From: Sipunculus nudus
Taxonomy: Eukaryota > Annelida > Sipuncula > Golfingiida > Sipunculidae
Direction of reading: 5' to 3'
DNA: 64,000 bases
Assembly: GCA_026874595.1 (NCBI GenBank)
Contig: CM049307.1
Location: 77,352,643 to 77,416,642, forward strand
The notes under the pieces were generated by a model that worked only from the letters and a program-made list of their open reading frames with translations, had not been told where the DNA came from and did no database searches. Numbering within the stretch: the first letter of the stretch is position 1; each line of letters starts with the position of its first letter. Shown here piece after piece: positions 11,990-23,280 of this stretch. A program made the position numbers and the translations under genes.

Positions 11990-13379
11990 CTAATTTGAAA
12001 TACTCTCGCAAGAGGCATAAAAGGACTTAGCCTTATTTAGAGGATACTCCTCGCAGGAGTCTTGAAAGGACCTAGCCTTATTAAATTCCTCGGATGAATC
12101 AAATGAGGTATTTACCTCGCAAGCTAGGGATTCTTCTTTAGAGTCAGACGGCACGTTGGCCTCCGTAGCATCAAACCCTTTATTAGAGTCAATAAAGGAG
12201 TTGTACCCCTCATTTACATGAAAAGAACCTGGATCTTGTACTATGCTATGCATAGATTTTGAAACAAAACCAGAAGGTTTACCCTTTGGTTTATTTGCAA
12301 GTTTCCAGCGGTCAGATATAAGATGACCTTCCTTTTTGCAGAAAATACAGATTTTATGGACTTTGTTGTACTATCAGGACTACTTGTACTGGGTTACTGC
12401 GCTTTAAACATCTTTTGACCATACTGATTTCCGTTCTTGTTTGTAAAGGACTGGTTTAATTTGCTAGTAAAGGACATTTTATGTATTAATGAATAATCAT
12501 CAGCTAATTGAGCTGCAATGTCAAGTGTTTCAGGACTCTTCTCAACAAAAATGTTAACATCTGCGTTAATGCAGCGCTTAAATCCTTCAAGCAAAATCAA
12601 CTGGCGCAAATTGTCATAATATTTCATTACATTTTTTGCACTACACCAGCGATTAAACAACTGCTGTTTTGTCCTAGCAAATTCGACATAGGCCTGTCCT
12701 TTGCGCATTTCCGATTTTTGAATTTCTGGCGGTAAGCCTCCGGAACTAACTCATAACCTTTTAGGATTAACCGTTTAACCTGGTCATAATCAGCAACGGT
12801 TTCTACTTAAAGCTATGTATTTTCGCTGGCCTTGCCAGTCAATACACTTTGTAATACATAGTCCAATTTTCCTTAGGCCATTTAAAATTTTCAGCTACCT
12901 TCTCAAGGTGTAAGAAATATTCATCAAGCTCTTTTTCTTGAAAAGGTGGGACAAGTTTAATGTGTTAAGTAATATAAAAACTGCAAGTTGGGGCAGCAAG
13001 TAGGTCATGTTGTATTTTAAGTCTTTCTAACTCCAGTCGTTTTAACTCAATTTCTTTTTCTTTTTCTAGTCTTTCTTTTTCTAACCTTTCATGTTCTTTC
13101 CTCTCTTTTAATGCTAGCTCATGTTACATTTCTAACGTTTATAATTCTAACTACATAGCAAGGCTGTCATTTTTTTTATGTTTCCACTTCACTCTCTTCA
13201 ATTAAACCCATGCTAACCAGATCTTGCATGATTGTAGCAATGATATCAGGCTTTCTCAAAGCGTTTTACACACCTAGCCCTAAGTGTTGTCCTAAACGCA
13301 ACAACTGATCTTTTGTCAACTGTTCAAGTTGATTAGGGTCGGGATCGACAACAAATGTCTCAGGTTTGGAATCTGCCAT
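11990..13379 (-). pseudogene. gag remnant
   Basis: A start codon at 13379 (ATGGCAGATTCC), about 145 bp past the primer site, opens MADSKPETFVVDPDPNQLEQ. Then come a stop, a Glu/Lys-rich coiled-coil stretch (ERLEKERLEKEKEIELKRLE, about 13020-13130) and a capsid-like piece (12394-12708) with AYVEFARTKQQLFNRWC and LRQLILLEGFKRCI. A zinc knuckle follows near 12300-12358, with the pattern C-x2-C-x4-H and Arg in place of the last Cys. The tail (11990-12253) is Ser/Glu-rich. Gag would package element RNA; several stops break it here. Confidence 0.75.
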
Positions 13380-13524
13380 GTTAAGATGTTAAAACAATAA
13401 CAAAAAAACACTGGGAAAAATCCTGTTAAAAATGTATTTCAAACAATATGTAATCTTGTAAACAATGTATGATAAAACAATATGTCTCGGTCAAGGCCTA
13501 ATAAAGTTTCAAAACTGTTAAGCT

Positions 13525-13541
13525 TCCCGGACGAGCCCCCA
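13525..13541 (-). other. Primer binding site, tRNA-Pro type
   Basis: The minus strand reads TGGGGGCTCGTCCGGGA seven bases inside the 5' LTR. This is the sequence complementary to the 3' end of tRNA-Pro, the same primer used by gammaretroviruses. Its position fixes the 5' side of the element. Confidence 0.85.
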
Positions 13542-13548
13542 ATTTTTA

Positions 13549-14122
13549 TGTTATGGAACCTTATAACAACAGATCACGTAGTAGTGACGAGCACAAATTT
13601 TGTCATGCAGATAAAAAAATCAGTTTCTGAGAAATCGGTGTTTTTTTGTTAACAAATAATTCTAATTTATTCTTAAAAAAATACTAACATTACAATACAC
13701 TAAATCAATACAATTACACAGTATAACAACAGTACAACAGCAAATCAATACAATTACACAGTATAATAAATAAAGTGTACAGTACCTTGATACCACCACT
13801 GTCACAGTGACAACAGGTCCTTTAAAACCAAAATTCCACGTGAACAGTTCAAATAGTCCAAGGTAAAGCTTTTGCAATATTCCCGAAAGCAAACTGGAGA
13901 CAGGCCGCAATAAATCTGCATAGAGTTCGTAGAATCACTTACACTACTGCAATTATCGGATAGGTCCAAGACTGGTTCACACACTTCCGTGTCCGCTGGA
14001 ATATTTCTCTCTCCTCTCTCGGCTCTAAACACAGCCCCTTATTTATAATTTTTCACCTCAAGCCAAGAACTTTCCATTTCACGAACAATCCAAAAGAACC
14101 CAAAAATACATAATACACACAC
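13549..14122 (-). repeat. Truncated 5' LTR
   Basis: Matches the 3' LTR from its inner end (TTCCATAACA on the minus strand) outward for about 570 bp, then breaks off at an AC/AT run. The outer part, with the expected TGTTAC start, is missing. It also lacks about 50 bp that the 3' LTR and the solo LTR share (the CACTAGGCAGCGTGAAATG block). Confidence 0.85.
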
Positions 14123-14218
14123 ACATATATATATATAACACTGAAGAAAAACAACACTGTAAATTCAGTTCCGACTGTTTCACTGGATGCGACCCGATCA
14201 TCAGGTTAATGTTGTTAG

Positions 14219-14219
14219 A

Positions 14220-14289
<70 letters not shown>
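14219..14289. repeat. TA microsatellite
   Basis: About 70 bp of AT dinucleotides between an 85-bp unidentified tail-like sequence and the 1-kb repeat A. Confidence 0.95.
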
Positions 14290-14290
<1 letters not shown>

Positions 14291-15288
14291 TAGCTGATAA
14301 ACCCGGTATACCGGGCTTATTACCTGGGTTGTGGAGATATATTAACTGAGATGTGGAATGTTGGCTCATTTTATTTTTTTATTCTAAAAGTTAACGAAAA
14401 TACAGGTTTTCAGTGGGAATCTGTTTCAATAAGATATGTATAAATAATTTTACATTTATTTTGTTGCGCTGTGCTCGTGGCACGAAGTTCATACCCCAGT
14501 GTGTTTACCTTGAAGACCTAGTCAGTGATGATGTTTACATTGCAAAACGGAATGAGACGGGGGCATTCCGGTTTTCGATGATATTTGACTGGATTCTTTC
14601 GTTGGACGTATAAAGATAAGGTTCATGTGAGGAACACATGAAAGATTTATCAAATATACGTTGCAAGGAAACTGTTCCTGTAGAAAGAAACAGAAATATG
14701 CATACATCGTAAGTAGCAGAAGTGGACCCAACAGGACTCCATGCAGAGGGTCCGTATCCCTTTTTCAGCCACCGCAACCTTTTTCTTCATCGTATCAGAC
14801 ACATTTTAAGGCCTTAAACCCCCGCCACCCCTACCCAACCCTGTTCCTGAAATTAGGACCTTGAATTAGGTCATTAATCCTCCTGGGTTCAACTCTCCAT
14901 TTCATAAAGCGAGAAACGTGGTTTTCTCTTTTACTGACCATGCACGTGGGTGAGAGCCTCGTACAAATGTAATGCCCGACATGCTCAAATCCCTCAATGA
15001 AAGCTAGCGTTATTCATATGAACAATAGTCTGAGGATGAGTGACCACGTTGCACGCTTTCCGGTCATTGCCGAAGGCAGTTCGGCTGTGCTCGGTCTAAC
15101 CTCAGTGCAAGTCAGTAAAAACGGAAAAAAATCACTCAAAATTATATGTACATAAATTTTTTTTATTTTCATATCGCCTATGTCACTACGGGGATAATAA
15201 CCTTTAAAATGATGTATGGCACAGTATTGTACACATCGTGGTTTTAGAGAACATTGCGAACAAACGTGAACCGAATTCCTTTTAAAAG

Positions 15289-15292
<4 letters not shown>
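14290..15292 (+). repeat. 1-kb interspersed repeat, copy A
   Basis: Begins AGCTGATAAACCCGGTATAC and ends CCTTTTAAAAGTATTA. An inverted copy lies at 23980-24980. Both keep similar but broken frames (PFLLTCTEVR against PFLMTCTEVR), so the repeat may once have been coding. Copy A is bounded on both sides by long TA runs. The family is not recognised. Confidence 0.8.

Positions 15293-15346
<54 letters not shown>
15292..15346. repeat. TA microsatellite
   Basis: About 55 bp of TA dinucleotides ending 90 bp before the next receptor exon. Confidence 0.95.
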
Positions 15347-15352
<6 letters not shown>

Positions 15353-15435
15353 TTTCCTCAACAGTAGGGACCATTGTGGTGTAGCATTATTCTGAAATAA
15401 CCTGTTTACTCAGAAGATAATTTTTTTCTCCACAG

Positions 15436-15711
15436 GACATAGAGCATTTCCACGTGGCCATCATGGCATTACACGAGTCAGGGGAGATACAGAGGCTCCG
15501 GGATAAATGGTGGAAGTACAAGAGTGAGTGCTGGAACGTCACTCAGGCTGAGGAGAACCGCATGAAGAACATGTATTACAGTCTCAAAAATTCTCCTAAA
15601 CGTGTTGGGCTTGACAGCTTTTGGGGGCCACTGGTTTTGATGGCCGTTGGAATCGTGCTGGGAATCATCGTTGGTGTCATTGAAGTCCTGTATTACAAGC
15701 ATCGCGGCAGG
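15436..15711 (+). CDS. Ionotropic glutamate receptor-like, end of S2 and M4
   Basis: A phase 0 exon of 92 codons between CTCCACAG and AGG|GTAAGC. It opens DIEHFHVAIMALHESGEI and runs to LRDKWWKYKSEC, which matches the usual I-x-x-L-x-x-x-G-x-I...L-x-x-K-W-W ending of S2. The Cys after KSE is the expected disulfide partner of the KRPCD cysteine in the previous exon. After a polar linker with a possible N-glycosylation site (NVT), one hydrophobic helix, GPLVLMAVGIVLGIIVGVIE, forms M4, followed by basic YYKHRGR at the cytoplasmic side. Join phases agree with the neighbouring exons. Confidence 0.9.
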
Positions 15712-16347
15712 GTAAGCTGATAAACCAGGGAGGGAGGGAGGACCCCGGGGAGCGAGTACCCCTTCCCCCCTAAAAGTCTTGGGCACAGCAAAACTTCAGC
15801 TTATTATCGAAAATCACATCAAGATTTTGTCCCACCGAAGTTGAAAACCAGCACATCTAATACGCCCCCCCCCCCCCCCCCCCGGGTCAGGCTGTTGGGA
15901 TGCCCCCTATGATTGTTCAAATCTGTTGGTAAAAGAAATTTTTTTTTTTCAATCACAGGAGGAAAAAATCACTCTTGCTAATGAACAAGCTATTTCTACC
16001 TCCACATACTTGTTTTGGTTCTTTAGATTGTTCAGGTATAGATAAAATGCGTGACATCCATGATTAGAAACTTAATACAATTACTCGGGAGACAAACAAT
16101 ACTTATTCATGTTTTAAGCTTTACACATTTTGTACATTACACATTTACGCAAATTTTACATGGAATTTTATATAATATTAATGTACGGCCAGAAGAAAAT
16201 AATAAATATGGGACAATGTTGTTTGTCTGACTTCCAATACTCTTGTTGCTATATTGTTTAAATCGAGGTCTAACTGATCTTTATCCACTAAATGGACATT
16301 CATGATTATTCTGAAATGTTTTAATTAGTTATTTTTTATATCTTTAG
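15712..16347. other. Receptor intron 4
   Basis: Non-coding, with a poly-C run near 15867-15882. Nothing else recognisable. Confidence 0.7.
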
Positions 16348-16419
16348 TATCACGCAAGCAACCGCCATGTTGACCGACAGTTGGCCAACAAAATGGACGA
16401 AGATGATGGCAGGATTTAA
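16348..16419 (+). CDS. Ionotropic glutamate receptor-like, terminal exon
   Basis: After TATATCTTTAG a phase 0 frame of 23 codons reads YHASNRHVDRQLANKMDEDD and ends at TAA (16417-16419). It completes a short, charged cytoplasmic tail after M4. Together the four exons give about 275 residues. No PDZ-type C-terminus is evident. The call rests on phase, acceptor and position; the tail itself is not conserved enough to be diagnostic. Confidence 0.75.
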   Translation, partial: YHASNRHVDRQLANKMDEDDGRI

Positions 16420-16933
16420 AACCTGCGCATGCGTATCAGCTTCACCAACACAACAAGAAAAGACTGGTCTCCAGGGTCTTCCTTTCCAATTTGGAGCAGA
16501 GCGAGGGATTTATCTTTATTATAATGACAATATACATAATCCTGCTTCATTTATTAAACTAAACCCCTCCATCAGAATGCCTAAGAATTCAGAAGCGGAT
16601 CCTGGGGAGGGGTACAGGGGTTCCGGACCTCCTACACCCTCCTGCCCCTGTTCAGCAGCCGCAATCATTTTTAAGGGTTTCAGACCCTTTTTGCGGTCTG
16701 GACACCCCTCCTCCTCCTCTGGATCTGGAACCTTTAATTCAGGTTTTGTCATTAGTCCTCCTGCGATGGATTTTCCTAAATCCTAGATCCGCTCCTGTAT
16801 TAACATACATGACATGGCTGGCGCTTCAAGTTTATCGATATATATATATATATATAATTAGGAATATTATTTTTCGAAACAGAGTACTGAACTCTCTGCT
16901 TGATTGTTCCTTATAACGAGGGATGGTTATTTT

Positions 16934-16999
<66 letters not shown>

Positions 17000-17175
17000 A
17001 ACAGGAACTATATCTCGGCCGTTTTTGTACGGCAGTGTGTCGTTATGTATAATGCCATCGATAGTCGCGGTAATATCGATATACCCCGCAAGTCTTGACT
17101 GATTAACACATTCTGTCTTTTCTAGCATTTTTCACCAGTGCTTTCACCATCACAATAAGGCCTCCTTTAACAGTC
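16420..17175. other. Receptor downstream region
   Basis: Presumed 3' untranslated and intergenic DNA. I see no canonical AATAAA soon after the stop. It contains a short AT run at 16840-16856 and a long TA microsatellite. Open frames at 16367-16786 (+) and 16519-16752 (-) are out of frame with the receptor and unsupported. Confidence 0.55.
16936..16996. repeat. TA microsatellite
   Basis: About 60 bp of TA dinucleotides downstream of the receptor stop. Confidence 0.95.
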
Positions 17176-17181
17176 ACTCAC

Positions 17182-17371
17182 TGTATATATAGGTTGCCCG
17201 ACAATGGAGAGGTAAGAATAGTTCAATGTTCCACATGTTTAGGCCTGTTCCATCAGACCTGCGTCTCAGGTAAAAAAAAAGGTCTTCAAAACCCATTACC
17301 TGAGCAACCAGTGGAAATGCCGAACCTGTTCATCTTCTGTGAACTATATGATTTATACACAATGTCTTTAT
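17182..17371 (+). pseudogene. PHD-finger fragment, frameshifted
   Basis: One frame reads CIYRLPDNGEVRIVQCSTC then LFHQTC. After a run of nine A the next frame continues HYLSNQWKCRTCSSS and soon stops. Put in order, this gives the zinc ligands of a PHD-type finger (C..., C-x2-C, H-x2-C, W-x-C-x2-C), with one early Cys replaced by Tyr. PHD fingers read chromatin marks and also occur in transposon-encoded proteins of invertebrates. The frameshift in the A run and the lack of flanking exons make this a relic. Confidence 0.6.
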
Positions 17372-18300
17372 TCAAATTAAAGATATCGTCAAAGTGGAAA
17401 AGAGATGGTGAGCTACAACTGCCAAGTAACCAAAGCAGCAACACTTGAAGTTACCACTTGCATGTGACATATAAACAACAATGATTGTGTGACATGCTCA
17501 ACAATACGTTCCCATTAATCTTGCTAAGGAACAGCAGAGAAAGGAGGACTGTGTAGTGTGTGTATATGTGGGGGTTCACATGACCACATCTGGATTTTAC
17601 CACAGATAGCTTTATTGTTAATTTAGAATATATCTATATTTTTTCAAAGATTTTTCAATTTATTATTGTAATAATTTAACCACATTTTTTACATTGTCGT
17701 GAATGTAATACTAATTTGTGATGTTGGAAACCTTTGAAAATTGTATGAAAAGTTATGTAATGTGTATGCTAAATATTGGTGTTCATGGAAAAGGAATCCA
17801 TTCAGTTTGCAGTTTCTCATCCTATTTAAAGATACATATTCAATCTTGGCCTGTTGGTATATCTGTTTACACATACTGAAAGACTTTGGTTAAAATTTCT
17901 TTTTTCAAGCCGACATATTCATAAACTTTTTATCAAAATATCTAGAATAATAAAAGATGCAGTACTTCCATTGTTAAAGGTCCAACAGTTCTGCCAAAAA
18001 TAATTCTAGTAAACTTGAACAAAGGCCACCTAAGAATACTTTTTGTGCAATGTTACAGAAGATATAATTGAAATAATAATTTTGTAGAAGAACACTTTTG
18101 CAGTCCTCAGTTTGAAAAAGGCATAATAATGGCCATAAGACCAACTTAAGCTTTTCACAACTCAACCAAAAATCAACAAACTCAGTATATTCTGATATGA
18201 TTGAAAGAACCATGTCCTAGGATAATTCTTTTGAAAAATTGAACAAGTCAACTTGACAGTTTCATCATTAAGCTGAAAGAGGCTAAAATTATGAGTTTTT
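17372..18300. other. Non-coding spacer
   Basis: AT-rich sequence; the last ~300 bp begin to show the wording of the degenerate array that follows. No gene seen. Confidence 0.5.
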
Positions 18301-20560
18301 TTGCCCATAAAAAACAGGTCAATGTAGGTGGCACCACTAAATCTACAACTTCAAATATGAGTCATGTAACCACCATTTGCACAATACCTGGTAATGCTAG
18401 CTTCTGTCATTTCTGAGAGTACTATGTCAGTATGCTTACTTGGCCGAATGACTGTTCAAATTTGTGAAACTCCACTAAAATTCACCAAATGCAAACCATT
18501 TGACAAACTTGAGAGAGCTTGCCTCTGGGATCATTTATGTAAAATATTTAACAATTTGGCTGGACCGTCTACAAGAAGACGACTTTTAAAATATTGTCAA
18601 CTTTTTCCTTATAAAATCTAAGTAAATGCAGATAGCAAAAAAATAAGCTGAATCCAACAAAATTTGATATGTGACAGATTATTGCAAAAAATCTGGGAAT
18701 GGTAGCTCCTGCTATTCCTGAGAAATTATGGATTAATGTACAGATGACCAATGACCCCCGTACAAAAATAGGTCAATTCAGGTGGTGCCACCAATACCTG
18801 AATTTCATATATGACTCATGTGACCAACACTGGCAAAATATTTGGTGATGATAGCTCTGGCTGTTTCTGAGACTGTCATTTTAGTATGCTTTTTTGGACA
18901 GATGACTAAGTTCAACTTCCTGAACAAAATTGAGTGAGATGGTATAAAAGATTATTTCTGTGAAATATTGAACAATTTGGCTTGAGTGTTTTGGAGGAGA
19001 AGATTTTTAGAGGTTGATTTAGCTTTTTCTCTATAAAATTTAAGAAAATTTTCAGATGGCTATTTTTTTTCATTAAATTTCATGATGCTAGCTCCAGTCA
19101 TTTTCAAAATAGTATGGGTAAACGTACAGAAGACAAACGCCGCCACACCATCGCATTAGTTCACAGGTTAACTAAAAATTAATACAGATGCAAATTGAAT
19201 GCGAAATTTTAATACAGATACATCTCACTCATGGTAAAATCTTGAATTAATTTGACTATAGATACCAATTTTTTATAATCAATGTCGGCCGTCTTTATAT
19301 ACCCACACAGAGCTGTATAGCTGTGATTGTAAACATTGCCTGGCATGAGGAATATCTAAAAATCATAAATCTACATGTTTTAAAAGCTTTTAAATAACAT
19401 TCTTGTCAATATTAACCATAGATAACCTGAAATATAAATGTCTAGAGGCATGATGTAATAAATGCTGATAAACTGATGCCAGTCTAGATGTATCTAGATG
19501 TATCTGTGTATCTGCTTCACACAGCTAACATATATGGTAAAATGACTCAATTGAACCTTTATAATTCAGCCAAAATTCATTCTTTGGAACCATAAAAGGC
19601 AATTATTATAAGAATTATTCAGGGGATTATTCTTGTAAAATATTAAACAAATTGGCCTCAGTAGGGTCAGTCAAAAAAGTTTTACAGGTTTATAACTCAT
19701 ATGGGAAAAACAGCAAAATTGCTAAGTTAAGCTTCCCATAACTCAGCCAAAAATCACTAAACCAAAACCATTTGAACAAACTTGAATTATCAACATCTAA
19801 GAATAATTAATGTGTGAGATTTAAGAATTTGGCCCATTGGTCTTTGAGGAGAAGAGCTTTGTAGCCACTGAGCTAAAATGGGCTGTTACAGCATATGACT
19901 AAATTCAGCTTCCCATTACTCAGCCAAAAGTCACTGAACTTAGACCATTTGAACAAATTTCAGAAAGCACTTCCCTAGGATCATTTCTGTGCGATATTAA
20001 ACTATTTGGCCATATGGTTTCAGAGAAGAAGTTTTTTGTAGCCGTCAGTATGATACGGGCACTGATGACCCCCGTACAAAAAAGGTCGATGCAGGTGGCG
20101 CCACCAATACCTCAATTTCAGATATGTCTCATGTGTTCAACATTGGCATAAAATTTGGTGATGATAGCTCCAGCCTTTTCTGAGATTTTAGTATGCTTTT
20201 ATGGACAGATGACTAAGTTCAACTTCCTGTAACTCGGCCAAAAATCACCAAACTTAAACCATTCGAACAAACTTGAGAAAGATTATTCCAGAAATCATTT
20301 CTGTGAAATATTTGACAATTTGGCTGAACAGTTTTGGAGAAGAAGATTTTTTAAGCTTTTTTAGCTTTTTCCCTATAAAATCTAAGAAAATGCAGTTAGC
20401 CAAAAAATAAGCAAAATCCGATATAGTTTTTTAGATGACTAATTTTTTGCATAACATTTTGTGATGCTAACTCTTGCCGTTTTCAAGATAGTATGGGTTA
20501 AGGTACAGACGACGGACGCCGGACGACGCCACACCATCGCATAAGCTCACAGGTTCGCTA
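18300..20560. repeat. Degenerate tandem array (R1)
   Basis: Two phrases recur with variation. One is a GTCAATGCAGGTGGCGCCACC-like block (18317, 18773, 20080). The other is CCAAAAATCACCAAACTTAA with CCATTTGAACAAACTTGA and AACAATTTGGC (about 18471, 19750, 19922, 20235). A GACGACGCCACACCATCGCA-type tail occurs near 19135 and 20525, so at least two array blocks lie end to end. No coding frame. Confidence 0.75.
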
Positions 20561-21822
20561 AAAATGTAACTTAGTTTTTTTTATGGTATTTATTGATATT
20601 AATTATTTTGAAACGATGGATGTCTCCGACTGCAATTGTAACGTGAAGATTATTCAGGCTTTGGGTGAGCTTGGTCTATGGTTCCTTGCTTTGTTGTGGG
20701 TATCTTTACCTACTGGGTGACCGATCCCTTGACCAATGGTTCTTGGATATCCTGGGGAACCTTGCCCTATGGTCCCGCGATTCGCTGCGGTATCTGAACC
20801 TACAAAGGGACCAAGTTGTTGACAGCGGGGACCGGTCTCTTGGCCATCTTGGGGTCCGTGACCAATGGTCCTCTCTCTCTCTCTCTCCCCCCATCTATAT
20901 AAACATACAAAATAATTAAGTTTATAATAATAATGTACTCACAACATATAGATCTTAATAATATATGTCATGGTTTTACAGTATTCTATAAATAATTTGG
21001 TTTATTTTATCAATTTATTTCACACAATTGCTTTTTCGTAACCTTGAACTTTTTTTTTAATTTTTAAATGTATAATATTTAACTTTTTAACTTTAACTCA
21101 TCTTGTAGACAGAGATTGGAGAGGTGTCTTGCAGCTGAGATAAAATTGGTGGTCCCATACAGACGATAGCATCTGACAGATCTTTTTTGATTGATTTTCA
21201 CGCCCCATAGGGACTACGTCATAATAAGTGAGGTCAAGGTATCAGACTCCCGTCATCCAGGTCTGTACTCAAGCGCAGATAACACCATTTGTATCTTCAT
21301 AAGTCATATATCAGTGACGTCACGGTATTATCAGTCACCAATCATCAAGGTTTGTACGCATGTGCAATTAACACCACTAGTGTTGCGGATCTGGTCCGAT
21401 CATTTACTGTGAATCAATGAATGTCTGTTGACTAGTCATTCCAGTTTTGGCAAAGATAGTTGATTTTTTTAGTTTTAATCGAATAACTAGAGGAAAGATG
21501 CCGCGGCAAGGATTGTAAAGGAATTTAAGTGAATCTGAAGAACTACTCACGCATGATGCAACATGACTCGAAATCAGAAGTTACCAGTGACACAGACATG
21601 GACATCGATGACATTGACATCGCGCAACTGTTCACGCATTTCTGTCACTGCATCTGGTCCCGGCCGGGACATTTCTTCCTCATTGTTTATAATAATAGTA
21701 ACTTAGATATACAAAATTAAAAGCTGCCCTTTTCCGATCATTTCAATTATGTACCTAGATGTTCTTCTGAATTATTTGTATTATTATTATTAATATTAAG
21801 ATATTATTATCATTTATGAGCT
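20561..21822. other. Non-coding spacer
   Basis: A GC-richer patch at 20665-20890 has loosely repeated GACCAATGGT and GGTATCT phrases. An open frame there (20665-20919) follows these repeats and is not credible as a gene. The rest is AT-rich with no recognised feature. Confidence 0.5.
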
Positions 21823-23280
21823 GTGACCCTTCCAGCAGTATTCGGTAGCAATGTGAAGTGTAATTGTATCTGCCAAAACAGTTTTGCGCCACTTGGGTTT
21901 CCGGAGAACTCCTCCGTAACCACTGGGCAATTTTTTTTTTTAATTTGGAATTATGATCGGGTCACATGTGAACTGCTGCGCCCTCATTTTTTGGTTGACC
22001 TCTGACCTTTCCATTCTGCCCAACGGTCATTTATACGTCTGTTTCCACACATAAACCCACATATCTCGGGAACCGTTTGACCGATCAGGCTTAACATTTT
22101 GCACAAATGTAGCCCTTGGATAGCTTTATAACACACACTAAAATGGTGGCACCACCTGCAACCGTTTTTGCACAGCGTCCATCTGTTTATCTGTCTTGGG
22201 ATAAAATCCCTCATATCTCTGTATAGGTTGGACTTATCTACCTTAAATTTTGCATGTGTATACATCCTGGACAGCTTTCCTGATTTTATGACAGGTGGCG
22301 CCACCTACATTCATGTTCACGCTGCAGACATTCAAACTCAAAACTCGGGAACCGTTTGACCGATTTGGCTCTAATTTTGCTTGTGTATAGAACTCATATA
22401 GCTCTTTATCCTACGCAAAATTGATGGCGCCACCTGTAACAATTTTTGCACAGCGTCCATCTGTTTATCTGCCTTGGGATAGAATCACTCATATCTCCGC
22501 AGTGGTTTGACATATCCACCTTAATTTTTTCAGGTTTATACATGCTTGACAGCTTTTTTTATATGTTGACAGGTGGCGCCACCTTCATTCACGTTTACGC
22601 TGCAGACATCCTAGCTCATATCTCGGGAACCGTTCGACCGATTGGGCCAAAATATTGCATGTTTATAGATCTCACATAGCTCTTTATCATACGCAAAACT
22701 GCAACCACCTACAACCATTTTTTGCACAACGATCGTCTGTTTGTCTGCCGTGGGATAAAATCACTCATATCTCGACAGTGGTTTGACATATCTGCCTAAA
22801 ATTTTGCATGTTTATACATCTGGATAGCTTTCTCGATTTTCTGGCAGGTGGCATCACCTACATTTATGTTTACGCTGCGGACATTCCGGCTTATATCTCA
22901 GGACTGGTTTGACATATCCCCCTGAAATTTTGCACATGTATAGATCTCACATAGCTCTTTATCAAACAAAAAATTGGTACGGCCACCATTTTTGCACAGC
23001 GTCCTTTTGTTTGTCTGCTGTCGGATAAAACCACTCGTACAGTAGTGGTTTGACTTATTTGCTTGAAATTTTGCATATGGTTACCATTTGGACACTTTTC
23101 TGGATTTTGTGGTAGGTGGCGCAACTGAACACATTACGGCTGCAGACATCCATGCTAATATTCAACACCTCACTCTATTTCCTCTTGCCACTCAATCCAT
23201 GCCTTCACCCGTCCCACTCTGATTTCGACGGATACACGAAGTCGCTTGTGGACTACCTGTATTCTAGTTAAGATATACAT
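21823..23280 (+). repeat. Repeat element with ~276-bp central array, four units (R2, copy 1)
   Basis: Left flank includes GTCACATGTGAACT and TTGACCTCTGACCTTTCC. Units are marked by GCACAGCGTCC at 22173, 22450, 22723 and 22994 (~275 bp spacing). Each carries two GGTGGCGCCACC-like blocks and TCATATCTCGGGAACCGTTT. The right flank has GCTGCAGACATCCATGCTAA and ends GTATTCTAGTT. The same left and right flanks bound a three-unit copy at 28318-29490. Confidence 0.85.

Larger units (their letters stand above)
7702..14122 (-). mobile_element. Gmr1-like Ty3/gypsy LTR retrotransposon, decayed
   Basis: A roughly 6.4-kb element lies antisense in receptor intron 3. On its own strand it reads: truncated 5' LTR, tRNA-Pro-type primer site, gag, protease remnant, integrase, reverse transcriptase, RNase H, polypurine tract, 3' LTR. 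Integrase upstream of reverse transcriptase is the Ty1/copia order, but the RT and integrase wording is Ty3/gypsy. That combination is known from the Gmr1 group. Every domain carries stops, frameshifts or deletions, so the copy is inactive. The 5' LTR lacks its outer ~155 bp, so no target duplication can be read. Confidence 0.88.

Noticed and set aside
14133-14215. Hammerhead ribozyme-like core on the minus strand (CTGATGA ... GAAAC)
   Set aside because: Both boxes are present, but the base next to CTGATGA does not pair with the base before GAAA. The stem III hairpin is not followed by the required U-H cleavage dinucleotide, and stem I does not pair. It reads better as a short tail of an unidentified retroelement.
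16367-16786. 139-codon open frame overlapping the receptor's last exon
   Set aside because: Out of frame with the spliced receptor, which has a good acceptor, correct phase and a stop at 16417; the frame has no known domain.
20665-20919. 84-codon frame rich in DRSL/RDQ motifs
   Set aside because: The peptide pattern is produced by loosely repeated DNA phrases and ends in a CT microsatellite.
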